Below, in pieces: positions 9,151-19,347 of a DNA stretch of 64,000 nucleotides. The notes beneath the pieces were generated by a model, which did not search any database, was not told the DNA's origin, and was given only the letters and a program-made list of their open reading frames with translations. Position 1 is the stretch's first letter. Every line of letters begins with the position of its first letter. The position numbers were made by a program, and so were the translations under genes. This DNA is from Xylanimonas allomyrinae. GTDB lineage: Bacteria; Actinomycetota; Actinomycetes; Actinomycetales; Cellulomonadaceae. The DNA lies in contig NZ_CP035495.1 in the NCBI RefSeq assembly GCF_004135345.1, forward strand, positions 2,294,001-2,358,000, written 5' to 3'.

Positions 9151-10314
9151 TTATTTCACCTGCTGCACGCCGAACTCCCCCAGCCGCACCCCGCGCCCGA
9201 GCAGCTGCGCGATCGCGGCCACGACACGCTCCGCTGCCGCGCCGTCCCCGTAGGGGTTCGCGGCCTGCGCCATCGCCGTGTACGCGCCGGCGTCGGTCAG
9301 CAGCGTGGCAACCTCCGCCACGATCCGCTCCTCGTCCGTGCCGATGAGCCGCACGGTCCCCGCCTCGACCGCCTCGGGCCGCTCGGTGTTGTCACGCATC
9401 ACGAGCACGGGCTTGCCGAGGCTCGGCGCCTCCTCCTGCACACCGCCCGAGTCGGTCAGCACCACGGTGGCGACCCCGAGCAGCCGGGTGAACTCCCCGT
9501 ACGGCAGCGGCTCGGTCACGAGCACGTTGCCGAGCCCGGCCACCTGCGGCAGGACCGCCTCGCGCACGACGGGGTTGCGATGCGCGGGCAGCACCACGGT
9601 CAGGTCGGGGAACTGCCGGGCCAGTCGCGCGATCGCGCGACCGACGCCCTCCATGGCCTCGCCCCAGTTCTCACGCCGGTGCGTGGTGACCAGCAGCACC
9701 CGTCCCCCTGCGTCCGCGAGTGCCTCCAGCGCGGGGTCCGTGAACGGCGTCCGCCTCCCGGCCGAGGCGAGCAGCGCGTCGATGACGGTGTTGCCGGTCA
9801 CGACGACGTCGGCGCCGTCGACGCTCTCGCGCAGCAGGTTCGCCTTGCTGGTCGCCGTCGGCGCGAGGTGCAGCGCCGCCAGCTGCGAGGTGAGCTTGCG
9901 GTTGGCCTCCTCCGGGAACGGCGAGGCGATGTCGCCGCTGCGCAGCCCTGCCTCGACGTGGACCACCGGGATCTGCCGGTGGAACGCCGCGAGCGCCGCT
10001 GCGGTCGACGTCGAGGTGTCGCCCTGGACGACGACGGCGGCCGGCCGCTGCGCCTCGAGCACCGGGTCGAGGCGTTCGAGCACGCGCGCGACGATCCGCG
10101 ACAGGCTCGCGCCGTGCTCGAAGACGTCGAGGTCGTGATCGGGCACGATCCCGAAGAGGTCGTTGACCTGGTCGAGCATCTCGCGGTGCTGCCCGGTGAC
10201 GACGGTGACGACGTCGAGCACCTCACTGGCTTCCAGGGCGGTGATGACGGGAGCGACCTTGATGGCTTCCGGGCGGGTTCCGTAGACGACCATGATCCGA
10301 GGGCGCGTCGGCAT
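9151..10314 (-). CDS. wecB: UDP-N-acetylglucosamine 2-epimerase (non-hydrolysing)
   Basis: This cytoplasmic enzyme interconverts UDP-GlcNAc and UDP-ManNAc. The 387-residue sequence has GTRPEAIKVAPVI at the N-terminus, VQGDTSTSTAAALAAF, HVEAGLRSGD, and the UDP-site DSGGVQEEAPSLGKP with MRDNTERPE. Length and motifs are typical of WecB/MnaA. The ATG at 10314 has a TATGAC hexamer ending 6 nt upstream (leaderless layout). Together with wecC at 19344 it forms the two-step route UDP-GlcNAc to UDP-ManNAc to UDP-ManNAcA, which suggests a ManNAcA-containing wall or capsular polymer built by this region. Confidence 0.93.
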   Translation of the reverse strand: MPTRPRIMVVYGTRPEAIKVAPVITALEASEVLDVVTVVTGQHREMLDQVNDLFGIVPDHDLDVFEHGASLSRIVARVLERLDPVLEAQRPAAVVVQGDTSTSTAAALAAFHRQIPVVHVEAGLRSGDIASPFPEEANRKLTSQLAALHLAPTATSKANLLRESVDGADVVVTGNTVIDALLASAGRRTPFTDPALEALADAGGRVLLVTTHRRENWGEAMEGVGRAIARLARQFPDLTVVLPAHRNPVVREAVLPQVAGLGNVLVTEPLPYGEFTRLLGVATVVLTDSGGVQEEAPSLGKPVLVMRDNTERPEAVEAGTVRLIGTDEERIVAEVATLLTDAGAYTAMAQAANPYGDGAAAERVVAAIAQLLGRGVRLGEFGVQQVK

Positions 10315-10320
10315 GCCTCA

Positions 10321-10326
10321 GTCATA
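10321..10326 (-). promoter_or_regulatory. -10 box, leaderless candidate for wecB
   Basis: On the minus strand TATGAC ends 6 nt before the ATG at 10314; no Shine-Dalgarno is visible. Confidence 0.4.
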
Positions 10327-10412
10327 TCCGACCGGCGGCCCAAGTCCAAGAGCCTCGGTGCGGCCGACGGCGGGCGTCGTCGTCTGGTCGGGGTGCCGCG
10401 CAGGCCCGTGCT

Positions 10413-11462
10413 TCAGCGCACCGTCGCCGGGAGCACGTTCAGGTCGGCGGCGTGCTCGGCCACGTAGGCCGTCGCGGTGTCGGCGGCGAAGGAGGCCATG
10501 AGCGGGTCGAACCTGGCGTGGTCGAGCACCACGATCGACTGCCCGTCCGCGCTGCGGCCCGTGCCGGAGTCGGGGGCGGTCATGAAGGTGACGTCGTTGG
10601 TCGCCAGGCCCCGCGCGCTCAGGTACAGGCCGCGCATCCGGGTGATGGTGAATCCGTCGTCGGCCGCCACGGACCGGCTGACCGCCGTGAGGAAAGAGGT
10701 CATCGTGCCGACGTCGTTCCGGTTGTTGTTGACCTTGGCGAGCATCGCGCGCATCCAGTTCTGCTGACGCTGCACGCGACCAAAGTCGCCATTGACCAGG
10801 CCGTGGCGCTGGCGGACATACTTCAGGGCTTCCTCGCCCGCCATCTGGTGAATGCCCGCGGTGAAGAAGACCTGTTTGCCGTCGCCGATGTCCTGCGGGA
10901 CGCGGATCTGCACGCCGCCCAGTGCGTCTGTCATATTTCCGAACGACGTGAAGTCGGTGACGACGAAGTGGTCGACATGGATTCCCGTGAGCTGTTCGAC
11001 GGTCTGGATCAAGAGCGACGGCCCGCCAAAGCTGAAGGCGGCGTTGATCTTCGCCTCGCCGTGGCCCGGGATCGGCACCCAGGAGTCACGCGGGATCGAC
11101 ACGACCTGCGCGGCCTGACGGTCGGCGGGCAGGTGGACCAGCATGATCGCGTCGGTGCGCTGTGCACCGGCTTCCCACTGCGACGGGTCGCCCGCGCTGA
11201 TCCGGGAGTCGGAGCCGAGCACGAGAATGTTGACGGCTTCGTCCGGCTCGGACGGGTCCGACGGCGCCGGCGCCGGGCGGCCGGGAATGCCGGCGAACGG
11301 GTCACCGATGCGTTCGATGTTGCCGTCGAGGCTGTTCTGGAACCAGAGCGCGGCACCGAACCCCGCGCCGCCGAGCACAAGAACAAGAATCCCGAGAGCC
11401 GTCAGCGCCTTTGCCGTCGGGCTCGTGCTGCGCGGGCGCAGGTGCATCGGTGCTCTGGACAT
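10413..11462 (-). CDS. LytR-CpsA-Psr (LCP) family wall-polymer ligase
   Basis: LCP enzymes attach undecaprenyl-linked polymers to peptidoglycan outside the membrane. The 349-residue protein has a basic N-terminus, one membrane helix (~residues 20-42), a Pro/Ser linker, and the LCP domain: ILVLGSDSR, RTDAIMLVHLP, IPRDSWVPIPG with the pyrophosphate-binding Arg, KINAAFSFGG, and VRQRHGLVNGDFGR. The start is ATG 11462, because TAGACT lies 7 nt upstream; a longer reading from 11504 lacks such support. It is divergent from the glycosyltransferase operon and is likely to ligate the polymer made by that operon. Confidence 0.9.
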   Translation of the reverse strand: MSRAPMHLRPRSTSPTAKALTALGILVLVLGGAGFGAALWFQNSLDGNIERIGDPFAGIPGRPAPAPSDPSEPDEAVNILVLGSDSRISAGDPSQWEAGAQRTDAIMLVHLPADRQAAQVVSIPRDSWVPIPGHGEAKINAAFSFGGPSLLIQTVEQLTGIHVDHFVVTDFTSFGNMTDALGGVQIRVPQDIGDGKQVFFTAGIHQMAGEEALKYVRQRHGLVNGDFGRVQRQQNWMRAMLAKVNNNRNDVGTMTSFLTAVSRSVAADDGFTITRMRGLYLSARGLATNDVTFMTAPDSGTGRSADGQSIVVLDHARFDPLMASFAADTATAYVAEHAADLNVLPATVR

Positions 11463-11469
11463 GACCAAG

Positions 11470-11475
11470 AGTCTA
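11470..11475 (-). promoter_or_regulatory. -10 box, leaderless candidate for the LCP gene
   Basis: On the minus strand TAGACT is followed by 7 nt and the ATG at 11462. It decides that start over the longer frame. Confidence 0.5.
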
Positions 11476-11624
11476 GGAACTGCCTTGCGGCGTGTTCGCA
11501 TCACGTCGCATTCCTTCGCCTAGGCTGGTTCGCAGCACAATCGCACAGGCGCCGGAAACCCGAATGAGCACCGCACCCGCCGTCGCGGAAAACCGATTGA
11601 ACCAGGAGAATTGCGGAGTCCTTT

Positions 11625-12925
11625 ATGGCAGCGAGCACATCCAGGCCCCCCACGGGGTGCATCCGCGTGCTTCTGGTCACCCACCATTTCGCGCCCGAGG
11701 GTGGCGCGCCGGCACGCCGGTGGGAGTCGCTCATCGAACGGCTCACCGCGTTCGGCTTCGAGTTCGCCGTGCTCGCCCCGCCCCCGCACGACGCCACGGG
11801 CCGGGTCACCGACCCCCGGCCCGAGTACCGCCGTGGCCACGCCTCCCGCGGCCCGTGCGGTGAGCTGATCCTGCGGACCGGCTACCGCAGGCACTCGGCA
11901 TCCCTTCCCTCGCGCACGCACGACCAGGTCGTCGCGGCGCTCTCGTCCGTGGCGATCGGCGTGCGGCGGTTCCACCGCCGGGACGCACGCCCGCACGTCG
12001 TGATCGGCACCGTGCCGGGCATCCCCAGCATGTTCGCCGGGTGGGCGCTCGCGCGGATCCTGGGCGCCCGGTTCGTCATCGAGATGCGCGATGCCTGGCC
12101 GGACCTGATCGACTCCAGCGGCATGCTCGGTACGACGTCGCGGCTGGGCGTGCGCCGTCGTCTGCGGGTGCTGGTCACGCACGTGGCCCACCGCACGATC
12201 TCGCGGCTGCAGACGCACGCCGACCTCGTGGTGACGACGACGGAGACGTTCGCCGCGGTGCTGCGAGACCGGGGCCAGGAGGCCGTCACGGTCGTGCGCA
12301 ACGGCACGAGGCCGCCGGCGGTGCTCACGCTCGACCCCGACGCACCGCCGCGCGGCCGGCCCGGGGTCGACCGGCCGCTGCGAGCGCTGTACCTCGGCAC
12401 GGTGGGGCGTGCGCAATGCCTCGACACCGTGGTCCAGGCGGCGCGCCTCGTGGCCGATCGGGGCTACCGGCTCGAGGTCCGGATCGTCGGCCGCGGCGCG
12501 CACGCCGCCCGTGTCCACCGCCTCGCGCGGCAGCTGGGTGCGCCCGTGACCGTCGAGCCGCCCGTGCCCCACCATCAGGCGATCGAGCTCTACCGCTGGG
12601 CCGACACCGCGATCGTCGCGTTGCACGGCTGGGGCCGTTCGAGTGGACCATCCCGTCGAAGGTGTACGAGGTCATGGCGCGCGGCACCACGGTGACCGCA
12701 GCGCTGGCCGGTGAGGCGGCCGACCTGGTGCGGACCACGGGTGCGGGCGTCGTCGTGCCCCCCGACGACCCCCGGGCGATGGCCGACCTGTGGTCGCGGT
12801 GGTGCGAGGACGGCGCCGTGCCGCCCGCCTCGCGCAGCGCCGCGCACTGGGTCATGGTCCACGCCACCTGGGACGTGCTCGCACGGCAGTTCTCGCGGGC
12901 GCTCGACGACCTGGTCGCCGCATGA
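11625..12925 (+). pseudogene. Glycosyltransferase family 4, frame broken once
   Basis: The N-terminal GT-B domain reads VLLVTHHFAPEGGAPARRWESL, as in WbuB-like GT4 enzymes. The nucleotide-sugar domain starts LRALYLGTVGRAQ. At the G4 run 12631-12634 the frame changes, and the C-terminal portion (PFEWTIPSKVYEVMARG, DLVRTTGAGVVVPPDDP) continues in another frame to the stop at 12925. One added G restores HGWGPFEWTIPSK and a ~433-residue protein of normal length, so the gene is probably intact. Its stop overlaps the ATG of the next glycosyltransferase. It would add a sugar to the lipid-linked repeat in the cytoplasm; donor and acceptor are unknown. Confidence 0.8.
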
Positions 12926-14475
12926 CGGCCCGGTTCTCCAGGGTGACCGAGCTCGCGAGCAACGCCCGCTTCGCGGCCTCGTTCGCGCTCCGCGCGCTCG
13001 CCGAGGACCCGGCGCGGCTCGCACGGCTGGCCGGCCGTCGAGCCGGGATCGCGCTGCGTGCCCATCGTCGGGCGCGCCGCGCCGCTGCCGCCGTTCCCGC
13101 CGCAACCGTGCCGCCCCCATCCGCTGCGCCGGCTCCGCGGGCTGCACCCGTGGCCACGTCGCCCGGGCAGGACGCGGGGGTCCGGGTGCTCCACCACCTG
13201 ACCAACTCCTTGCCCCACACCCTGTCGGGCTACACGCTGCGCTCCCACGCGATCCTGCGCGCCCAGCGTGAGGCGGGCATCGTCGCCCACGCCACGACTC
13301 GCGCCGGCTACCCCCTGTCGATCGGTGCCCTGGCCGCCCGCCACACCGACGTCGTCGACGGCATCGCGTACGAGCGCCTCATCCCGCGTGCCGTCCGGCG
13401 CGGCCCGGCGCGGAGCCTCACCGAGGCGATCGACCTGCTCGCCGACGTCGCCACGCGCGAGCGCGCCCAGGTGATCCACGCGACCACCCCGGCAACCACC
13501 GGCGAGGTGGCGCGCGGAGCGGCCAAGACGCTGGGCGTGCCGTGGGTCTACGAGGTGCGCGGGCTGCCCGAGGAGACGTGGGCGGCGTCCCACGCGACGC
13601 TCGCCGGGCGCGAGGCCGCGGCGGCCTCGGACCGGTTCCGCGAGATGCGCGACCGCGAGACCTCCCTCGCGCTGGCCGCCGACGCCGTCGTGACGCTCAG
13701 CAACACGATGCGCGACGAGCTGGTCGGCCGGGGCGTGCCTGCCGCACGCATCAGCGTCGTGCCCAATGCGGTGGCGGACTCGCTGTTGGAGGCCGAGCAC
13801 CCGACGACGGCGCAGGCGCGCGCCGCGCTCGGCCTGCCCGCCGACGGGGTGCTGCTGGGCGCCGTCTCGAGCCTGGTGGGGTACGAGGGGCAGGACACGA
13901 TCCTGCGGACGGTCGCCGAGCTGCGCGCGCGGGGGATCGAGGCACGGGCGCTGATCGTGGGCGACGGTGCGGCGCGGCGGTCGCTGGCCGCGTTCGCAGC
14001 CCACCTGAGGCTGGAGGTCGGTCGCCTCGCGATCCTGCCGGGGCGCGTGTCCCGAGCCGACGCGATCACCTACGTGGCGGCGCTCGACGTCGTGATGGTG
14101 CCGCGCCGGCCCGACCGGGTCACGCGGCTCGTGACGCCGCTCAAGCCGGTGGAGGCGATGGCGATCGGGCGCCCGGTGGTCGCCTCGGACCTTCCCGCGC
14201 TCGCGGAGGCGTGCGGCGGGGCCGGGGTGCTGGTACCGCCGGACGACGTCCTGGACTGGGCGGATGCGGCCGAACGGCTGGTGACGGACTCGGCGTTCCG
14301 GACCGGGCGGGTCGCGGCCGGGCATGAGGTCGCGCTGACCCGCACCTGGGGCCGGCTGACCGCCACCTACCGTGGCGTCTACGCGCAGGCAGCGAGCAGC
14401 CATGCGGAAGGCAGGCGAAACCGGCTGCCCCGCCCGTACGCCGGCAGACCGGCCAGTCACTCCGATGACGTCTAG
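12922..14475 (+). CDS. Glycosyltransferase family 4
   Basis: This 517-residue protein has an Ala/Arg/Pro-rich N-terminal ~75 residues, then a GT-B fold starting VRVLHHLTNSLPHTLSGYT. The donor-site half shows SVVPNAVADS, LLGAVSSLVGYEGQDTIL, ALIVGDGAARRSL and the family E-x7-E region TPLKPVEAMAIGRPVVASD. The start ATG overlaps the preceding stop (ATGA). The 3' end overlaps the start of the ABC permease by 11 nt. Cytoplasmic sugar transfer in polymer assembly is inferred from family and context; specificity cannot be read. Confidence 0.87.
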   Translation: MTARFSRVTELASNARFAASFALRALAEDPARLARLAGRRAGIALRAHRRARRAAAAVPAATVPPPSAAPAPRAAPVATSPGQDAGVRVLHHLTNSLPHTLSGYTLRSHAILRAQREAGIVAHATTRAGYPLSIGALAARHTDVVDGIAYERLIPRAVRRGPARSLTEAIDLLADVATRERAQVIHATTPATTGEVARGAAKTLGVPWVYEVRGLPEETWAASHATLAGREAAAASDRFREMRDRETSLALAADAVVTLSNTMRDELVGRGVPAARISVVPNAVADSLLEAEHPTTAQARAALGLPADGVLLGAVSSLVGYEGQDTILRTVAELRARGIEARALIVGDGAARRSLAAFAAHLRLEVGRLAILPGRVSRADAITYVAALDVVMVPRRPDRVTRLVTPLKPVEAMAIGRPVVASDLPALAEACGGAGVLVPPDDVLDWADAAERLVTDSAFRTGRVAAGHEVALTRTWGRLTATYRGVYAQAASSHAEGRRNRLPRPYAGRPASHSDDV

Positions 14476-15394
14476 CCACGAGCGCACCGCGAGCCCCGGG
14501 TCGGCGTCGACGGGCCAGCATTCCGCGGCCTTCGGCACGCGGGACCCGAAGGTGGAGGTCGTCAGCGCGAGCCGCCTGAGCCGCGTGGGCGCACGGCCCT
14601 CGCTCGGCAGATACCTCATGGAACTCTGGCGACGGCGGCACTTTCTGTGGGCGGAGGCGCGGGCAAAGGTCGGCGCGGGGAGCCGCGAGACCCGCCTGGG
14701 CCAGCTGTGGCTCGTCATGACGCCGATGCTCGACGGCCTGGTCTTCTATGTGATGTTCGGTCTGGTGCTCCGGGCCGGCCGCGGCGTCCCGAACTTCATC
14801 GGGTTCCTCCTGATCGGCGTGTTCTTGTTCGGGTTCGCGAGCCGATGCATCACCGCCGGGTCCAACGCCATCAACTCGGGGAAGAACCTCATCAAGGCGT
14901 TCCAGTTCCCACGAGCCTCGCTGCCCATCGCGGTGGTGCTGCGCGAGGTGCTCAACCTGGGGATCGTGCTCGCTGCGCTCGGTGTGCTCCTGCTCGCCTT
15001 TCCCCCGGCCGAGATCTGGTCGTGGCGCGTTGCTCTGGTGGTCCCCATCCTCGGCCTGCTCATCGCGTTCGTCACGGGAGTCGCCCTGTTCTTCGCGCGC
15101 ATCTGTGCCGCAGTTCCCGACGTCAACCGCCTGATCTCCCTGGGCATGCGGTTGTTCATGTGGGGCTCGGGCGTGATGTTCCCCCTCGCGCGGTTCGAGA
15201 ACCAGCCCGCCCTGCTCGCCGTCATCCGCGCCAACCCGCTGTTCATCGCGATCGACATGGCACGCTCAGTCATCCTCCACGGCCTCATGCCTGGCGGGGC
15301 GCAGTGGCTGGCGATGTCCGGCTGGGCCGTCGGGGCACTGGTGCTCGGTCTGATCTTCTTCTGGAAGGCCGAGGAGTCGTATGGCCGCGCCTAG
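14465..15394 (+). CDS. ABC-2 type polysaccharide export permease (TagG/Wzm-like)
   Basis: The 309-residue protein has a ~70-residue hydrophilic N-terminus ([20 protein letters not shown]) and about six membrane helices: [70 protein letters not shown], and two more. This is the plan of O-antigen/teichoic acid exporters. The start ATG 14465 lies inside the preceding gene; upstream in-frame starts would extend the overlap. Its stop overlaps the ATPase gene by 14 nt. It would flip the lipid-linked polymer to the outer face, where the LCP enzyme could attach it. Confidence 0.88.
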   Translation: MTSSHERTASPGSASTGQHSAAFGTRDPKVEVVSASRLSRVGARPSLGRYLMELWRRRHFLWAEARAKVGAGSRETRLGQLWLVMTPMLDGLVFYVMFGLVLRAGRGVPNFIGFLLIGVFLFGFASRCITAGSNAINSGKNLIKAFQFPRASLPIAVVLREVLNLGIVLAALGVLLLAFPPAEIWSWRVALVVPILGLLIAFVTGVALFFARICAAVPDVNRLISLGMRLFMWGSGVMFPLARFENQPALLAVIRANPLFIAIDMARSVILHGLMPGGAQWLAMSGWAVGALVLGLIFFWKAEESYGRA

Positions 15395-16297
15395 TCCGTT
15401 CGCACCGGCCACCGTGGCAGTCCAGAACGTGCACGTGCGATACAAGGTTCCCTCGGTGGACGCCGCAGAGCGCCGCCGTGGGAGCCACGCGACTCGCCTG
15501 GTGCAACGCGTCCTCCAGCAGCAGCCGAAGGTCGTCGTGCGCGCCCTGAGCGGCATCTCGTTCGTCGCACGCTCGGGTGAGCAGATCGGCATCGTCGGCC
15601 AGAACGGCTCGGGAAAGAGCACGCTCCTGCGCATCATCGCCGGGCTCGAACGCCCCGCACGCGGGCAGGTGCTGGCCGCGTCCACGCCCGTGCTCGTCGG
15701 GGTCAACGCCGCCCTCGTCCCGGACCTGTCGGGGTGGAGAACGTGCACCTCGGCTGCCTCGCCATGGGCATGACGCCCGCCCAGGCCGCGAGCGCTGCAC
15801 CAGACGTGATCGACCTGGCCCGGCTAGGCAAGTCGGTCTACCTGCCCATGAAGACGTACTCGTCCGGGATGGGGGCGCGGCTCCGGTTCGCGATCGCCAC
15901 CGCGGCACGCCCCCGCATCCTGCTCATCGACGAGGCGCTCGCCACCGGTGACGCGGCGTTCAAGGAGCGCAGCGAGGCGCGTATGCAACGCATGCGAGCC
16001 GAGGCCGGCACCGTGTTCCTGGTGAGCCACGCCGCCCAGACCGTCGAGGAGACGTGCACGCGCGCGATCTGGCTCAACTACGGTCGCGTCGTCCTCGACG
16101 GCCCCGCCGACGACGTCGCCCTCCGGTACCGCAAGTGGGCCTGGGCGATCGCCAAGGACAAACCCGACGACGCCCGGCACATCATCAGGGCAGCGTTCGC
16201 GCAGAGACAAGAGACCTTGGTGCGGGTCAACGTGCCGGTCGACGCTCGCGCGTTTCCGCCTCGCCACGCACGAGGGGCAGGGACGCGAGCCTCGTGA
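15381..16297 (+). pseudogene. Polysaccharide ABC exporter ATPase (TagH/Wzt-like), frame broken once
   Basis: Walker A ([15 protein letters not shown]) and the first 120 residues lie in one frame. The signature YSSGMGARLRF, Walker B ILLIDEALATGD and H-loop LVSHAAQTVEE lie in another. The switch is at the G4 run 15731-15734; a fifth G reads [17 protein letters not shown], the expected family sequence. The ATPase is therefore probably intact (~305 residues). A ~45-residue C-terminal extension follows the core but no carbohydrate-binding Wzt domain. It pairs with the overlapping permease gene. Confidence 0.83.
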
Positions 16298-17076
16298 CCG
16301 GCGATCCTCACGCCCCGGGCATCGGGGTCTTCATCTGGGGTTCCTGCGTGTCCCGGGACACCTACAGCCGGATGACCCCTGGCACGTACCGGCTCCTTGC
16401 CTATGTCGCTCGCCAGTCGGCGATCAGCGCAGCCACGCCGCCGGTCACGGGCGTCGCACCGCCCCGCCTGGACTCCGCGTTCCAGGAACGCATGGTCCGC
16501 GGCGACTTCGAGTCGAACCTGCTCCCCATGATCAAGGCGGCCGCCACGAGCATCGACGTTCTCCTCGTGGACCTCACGGACGAACGCCTGGGCGTGCTCA
16601 CGGTCCCGGACGGCACCGCCATCACCCGCTCGAACGAACTCATCGCCTCCGGGGCCGACAGGTCTCTCCGGGAGGAATACGCGCACCGCACATTCGGGAG
16701 CGATGCCCACTTCGAGACGTGGCTCGACGCGGTCGACGCCGTCGGGCGTTCCATCCGTGCCGCGGCACCCGGCCTGCGCATCGTCCTCCTCGACATCGCG
16801 TGGGCGAGACACTTCGAGAACGGAGAACCGACACCGGCGAGCTATGGTCTGTCCGCGGCCGCCGGCAACGGCCTCATGCGGCGGTATGTGGACGCGGCCG
16901 CCGCCGCGCTCCGGGCGCACGTCGTGTCCTTGCCGGAGTCGGCGGTCACCGCCGACGCGGCGCACGTCTGGGGTGAGGCGCCGTTCCACTACACCAGCGC
17001 TACCTATGCGAAGGCGGTCACCGCCATCGAGCGCATCCTGAACACTGCGCCTCAACCTCCTCGGCCTGAAGGCTGA
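16294..17076 (+). CDS. DUF6270-like protein of the polysaccharide locus
   Basis: The 260-residue soluble protein opens with GVFIWGSCVSRDTYSRM; GSCVSRD is the hallmark of DUF6270 proteins found in capsule and teichoic acid loci. Later segments include DVLLVDLTDERLGVL and a C-terminal HYTSATYAKAV with a conserved His. This resembles a GDSL/SGNH-type layout (Ser in the first block, His near the end), so an O-acyl-modifying role is possible but unproven. GTG 16294 overlaps the ATPase stop (GTGA). It is the last gene of the rightward operon; a terminator hairpin overlaps its stop codon. Confidence 0.7.
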   Translation: MTGDPHAPGIGVFIWGSCVSRDTYSRMTPGTYRLLAYVARQSAISAATPPVTGVAPPRLDSAFQERMVRGDFESNLLPMIKAAATSIDVLLVDLTDERLGVLTVPDGTAITRSNELIASGADRSLREEYAHRTFGSDAHFETWLDAVDAVGRSIRAAAPGLRIVLLDIAWARHFENGEPTPASYGLSAAAGNGLMRRYVDAAAAALRAHVVSLPESAVTADAAHVWGEAPFHYTSATYAKAVTAIERILNTAPQPPRPEG

Positions 17077-17081
17077 GGAGG
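17056..17081 (+). terminator. Terminator hairpin overlapping the DUF6270 gene stop
   Basis: An 11-bp stem (17056-17066 with 17071-17081, one G-U pair) has a TGAA loop. The TGA stop at 17074-17076 lies in the right arm. It separates the rightward and leftward halves of the locus. Confidence 0.6.
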
Positions 17082-17233
17082 GTGTCACTCTCCATCAGAT
17101 CCGAGGCTGAGAACCAGGCGGGATCAGCGCCGTGATATCGGCTGGATCGACACTTCAGCAGACCCGCTCGCAGGCAGGCGAGCCTTCAATGGTCGAGTTC
17201 AATGCGTCCCGGCGACACGCTGTTGATCCGCGC

Positions 17234-19347
17234 TCAGACGCACACGTGTTCAAAGGGCGCCCCCGAGACGACGTATCGCCCGGCGGAGAAGAGTTCGTCG
17301 TCGGATACGCGCCAGGTGTGACTCTCGGGGTCTGCGACGCGCCTGATCACGAAGTTGAACCGGTCCGCACCGTAGATTCTCCCGCCGCCGGCCCGCACCT
17401 TCGCAAGGAATGTCGAGTCCTCGGAACAAGCGAGTGCCTCGAACCCCACCTCGGCGAAGAGGTCCCGCTTCCCTGTCAGAGTCGCACCGCGCACGAAGTC
17501 CGTGTACCGGTTGGCATGGCTTTCGTAGCTGAGCACGGTCGCGTCCTTGCTCTCGAAGTAGATGTAGGACGCGGCCTTGCCCACGATATCCGCCTCGGAA
17601 TAGTAGGAGGCGTTCAGGAGGTCCCGAAGGTAGTTCGGGCCGTAGAAGTCGTCATCGTCCATCTTCGACACCATGTCGCCCGAAGAGGCCCGCACCAGCT
17701 CGTTGAGATTCTCCCCGAGGGTTGCGCCCGCATCCGCCTCGAGCAACGTCAGCTCGTCAATTCCGAGGTCCCGCGCGATCGCTCTCACCTCTTGGCCGTC
17801 CACCGAGAACCCATGGCACAGGAGAACGAGCTCCGGCGACACGCCAACCTGCCGGCCCACGTTCTCCAGCACGGAGGTCACGTTCTCCGGCCGCACCGTC
17901 GACACGATGACGGACGTCGACGGCCGCGTGTACGGGTCGGGCATCCGGACGGCGTCGAGGACCGCACCCACGCGGTCCGTGTACGTGTGGGCCTCCCAGA
18001 TCCGCCGCTGCGCGCGGTGCACCTGGCGCTCGCGGTACTCCTCGGATCGCAGCAGCGTCCTGAGCGCGGTCGTCGCTTCGGCCTCGTTCGAGACCACCGG
18101 AATCTCGCCCTCCGGGAAGAACCCGTCGACGGCGGGGCTCGGCGGAGTGAGCACCGACGCGCCGCAGGCGCTCACCTCGAAGATCCGCCGTGCACACATG
18201 CTCGCCGAATCGACCACGGAGTTGACGTTCAGGAACACGCGGTACCGGTGGTATGCGTGGAGCATCTGTGGGTACGTCAGGGATCCGCGCACGTGCTCGG
18301 CGTAGCGGCTCGGGAACTGATAGTCCTGGTTCGTGCTCTCTGCATGACGCGAGAAGATGTCGAACGTGTGCCTGCGTGCAGCCGGGAGAAGGTAGTCCAG
18401 CTGTTCGCGGCGCTCCGGGTACTTGTGGCGGAAGTACATGCCGCCGAACGCGACCTCTCGGTCGCGCGGCGCGCCCTGCGGGCGGGTCGGGTTGTGATAT
18501 CGCGCCTGAGCAGCAAAGGGCAGGACGCCGACGCGGTCGTGCCCGAGCCGCCGCTTGTATTCCGCGACGCAGTTGACATCCGTCGTCAAGACGAGATCGA
18601 AGAGAGCCGCGGTGGCGAGGAAGTCAGAGAAGTGGGGCGGGTCCTCCTTGTTCCAGAAGACCGTGGGAATGCGGCGCTCTCGACACTCCGCGACCAGTCC
18701 GACGAGCGCCGGCCGCGGAGCAGTCGGCCCGACGACGTGGTGGAGCCACGCGCCGTCGTTCCCGTTCCAGGCGGACTCGACGAACAGGAGGTCCGGCATC
18801 TCGGCGTCGAGCACCCGCATCCAGTCGTCCGGCGCGACGGGGACCTGAACCCACTCGGGGGCAAACGCGAGCATCGAGAACTCGTCGAGAATCACGGCCG
18901 CCTTGAGGTGCGGGCGGCGCGGCGGCCCTGGCGTCGGGCTGAGCTCGGGCAATGCCTCGCGGCGCTCGATGGGCGCCCGTCGTCCCGCCGTCGGGACGGA
19001 CCCCGCGACACCCGGCCTCACGAGCGGGAACGTCCCCCTCTCGAGCCCGTCTCGGATGGCCCGGACGTGGGGGCGGAGCGTCCCGCCGACCCGGCGATGT
19101 CGGCGATCGTTCGCGTGTCGCGGCGCTGGCGCGCCACCATCTCCTGGAGAACCACGTGGTTCCGCGCGAGAGCGTCCGTGATTCTCGAGAACGCCATCCC
19201 ACCGCCGACGACGAACGCGGCGATGACGACGGCGAGCACGACTCCTCTCCACCAGACGCTCGTGAACGCGACCCCTGAGATGCTCCCGAGGGCCACGCCC
19301 ACGGCCTGGTGCAGGCGCGTCCGCGTCAAGGATGCTGCACGGCTCAC
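17234..19347 (-). pseudogene. Two-domain glycosyltransferase with N-terminal membrane helix, frame broken once
   Basis: The N-terminal ~90 residues (GTG 19347) hold one or two hydrophobic helices (VVLAVVIAAFVVGGGMAFS) and a helical stretch. The frame then slips at the C3 run 19082-19084 (plus strand); one more base joins IADIAGSAG to GTLRPHVRAIRDGLERG and continues ~650 residues. The first catalytic domain is a CgeB-like GT-B (FVESAWNGNDGAW, FWNKEDPPHFSDFL, FLNVNSVVDSASMCARRIFE). The second is a GT-A domain (VIVSTVRPENVTSVLENV, SKMDDDDFYG). It is a paralogue of the protein at 20606-22486. GTG 19347 overlaps the wecC stop. It is probably intact in life; the sugar specificities of both halves are unknown. 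Confidence 0.75.
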
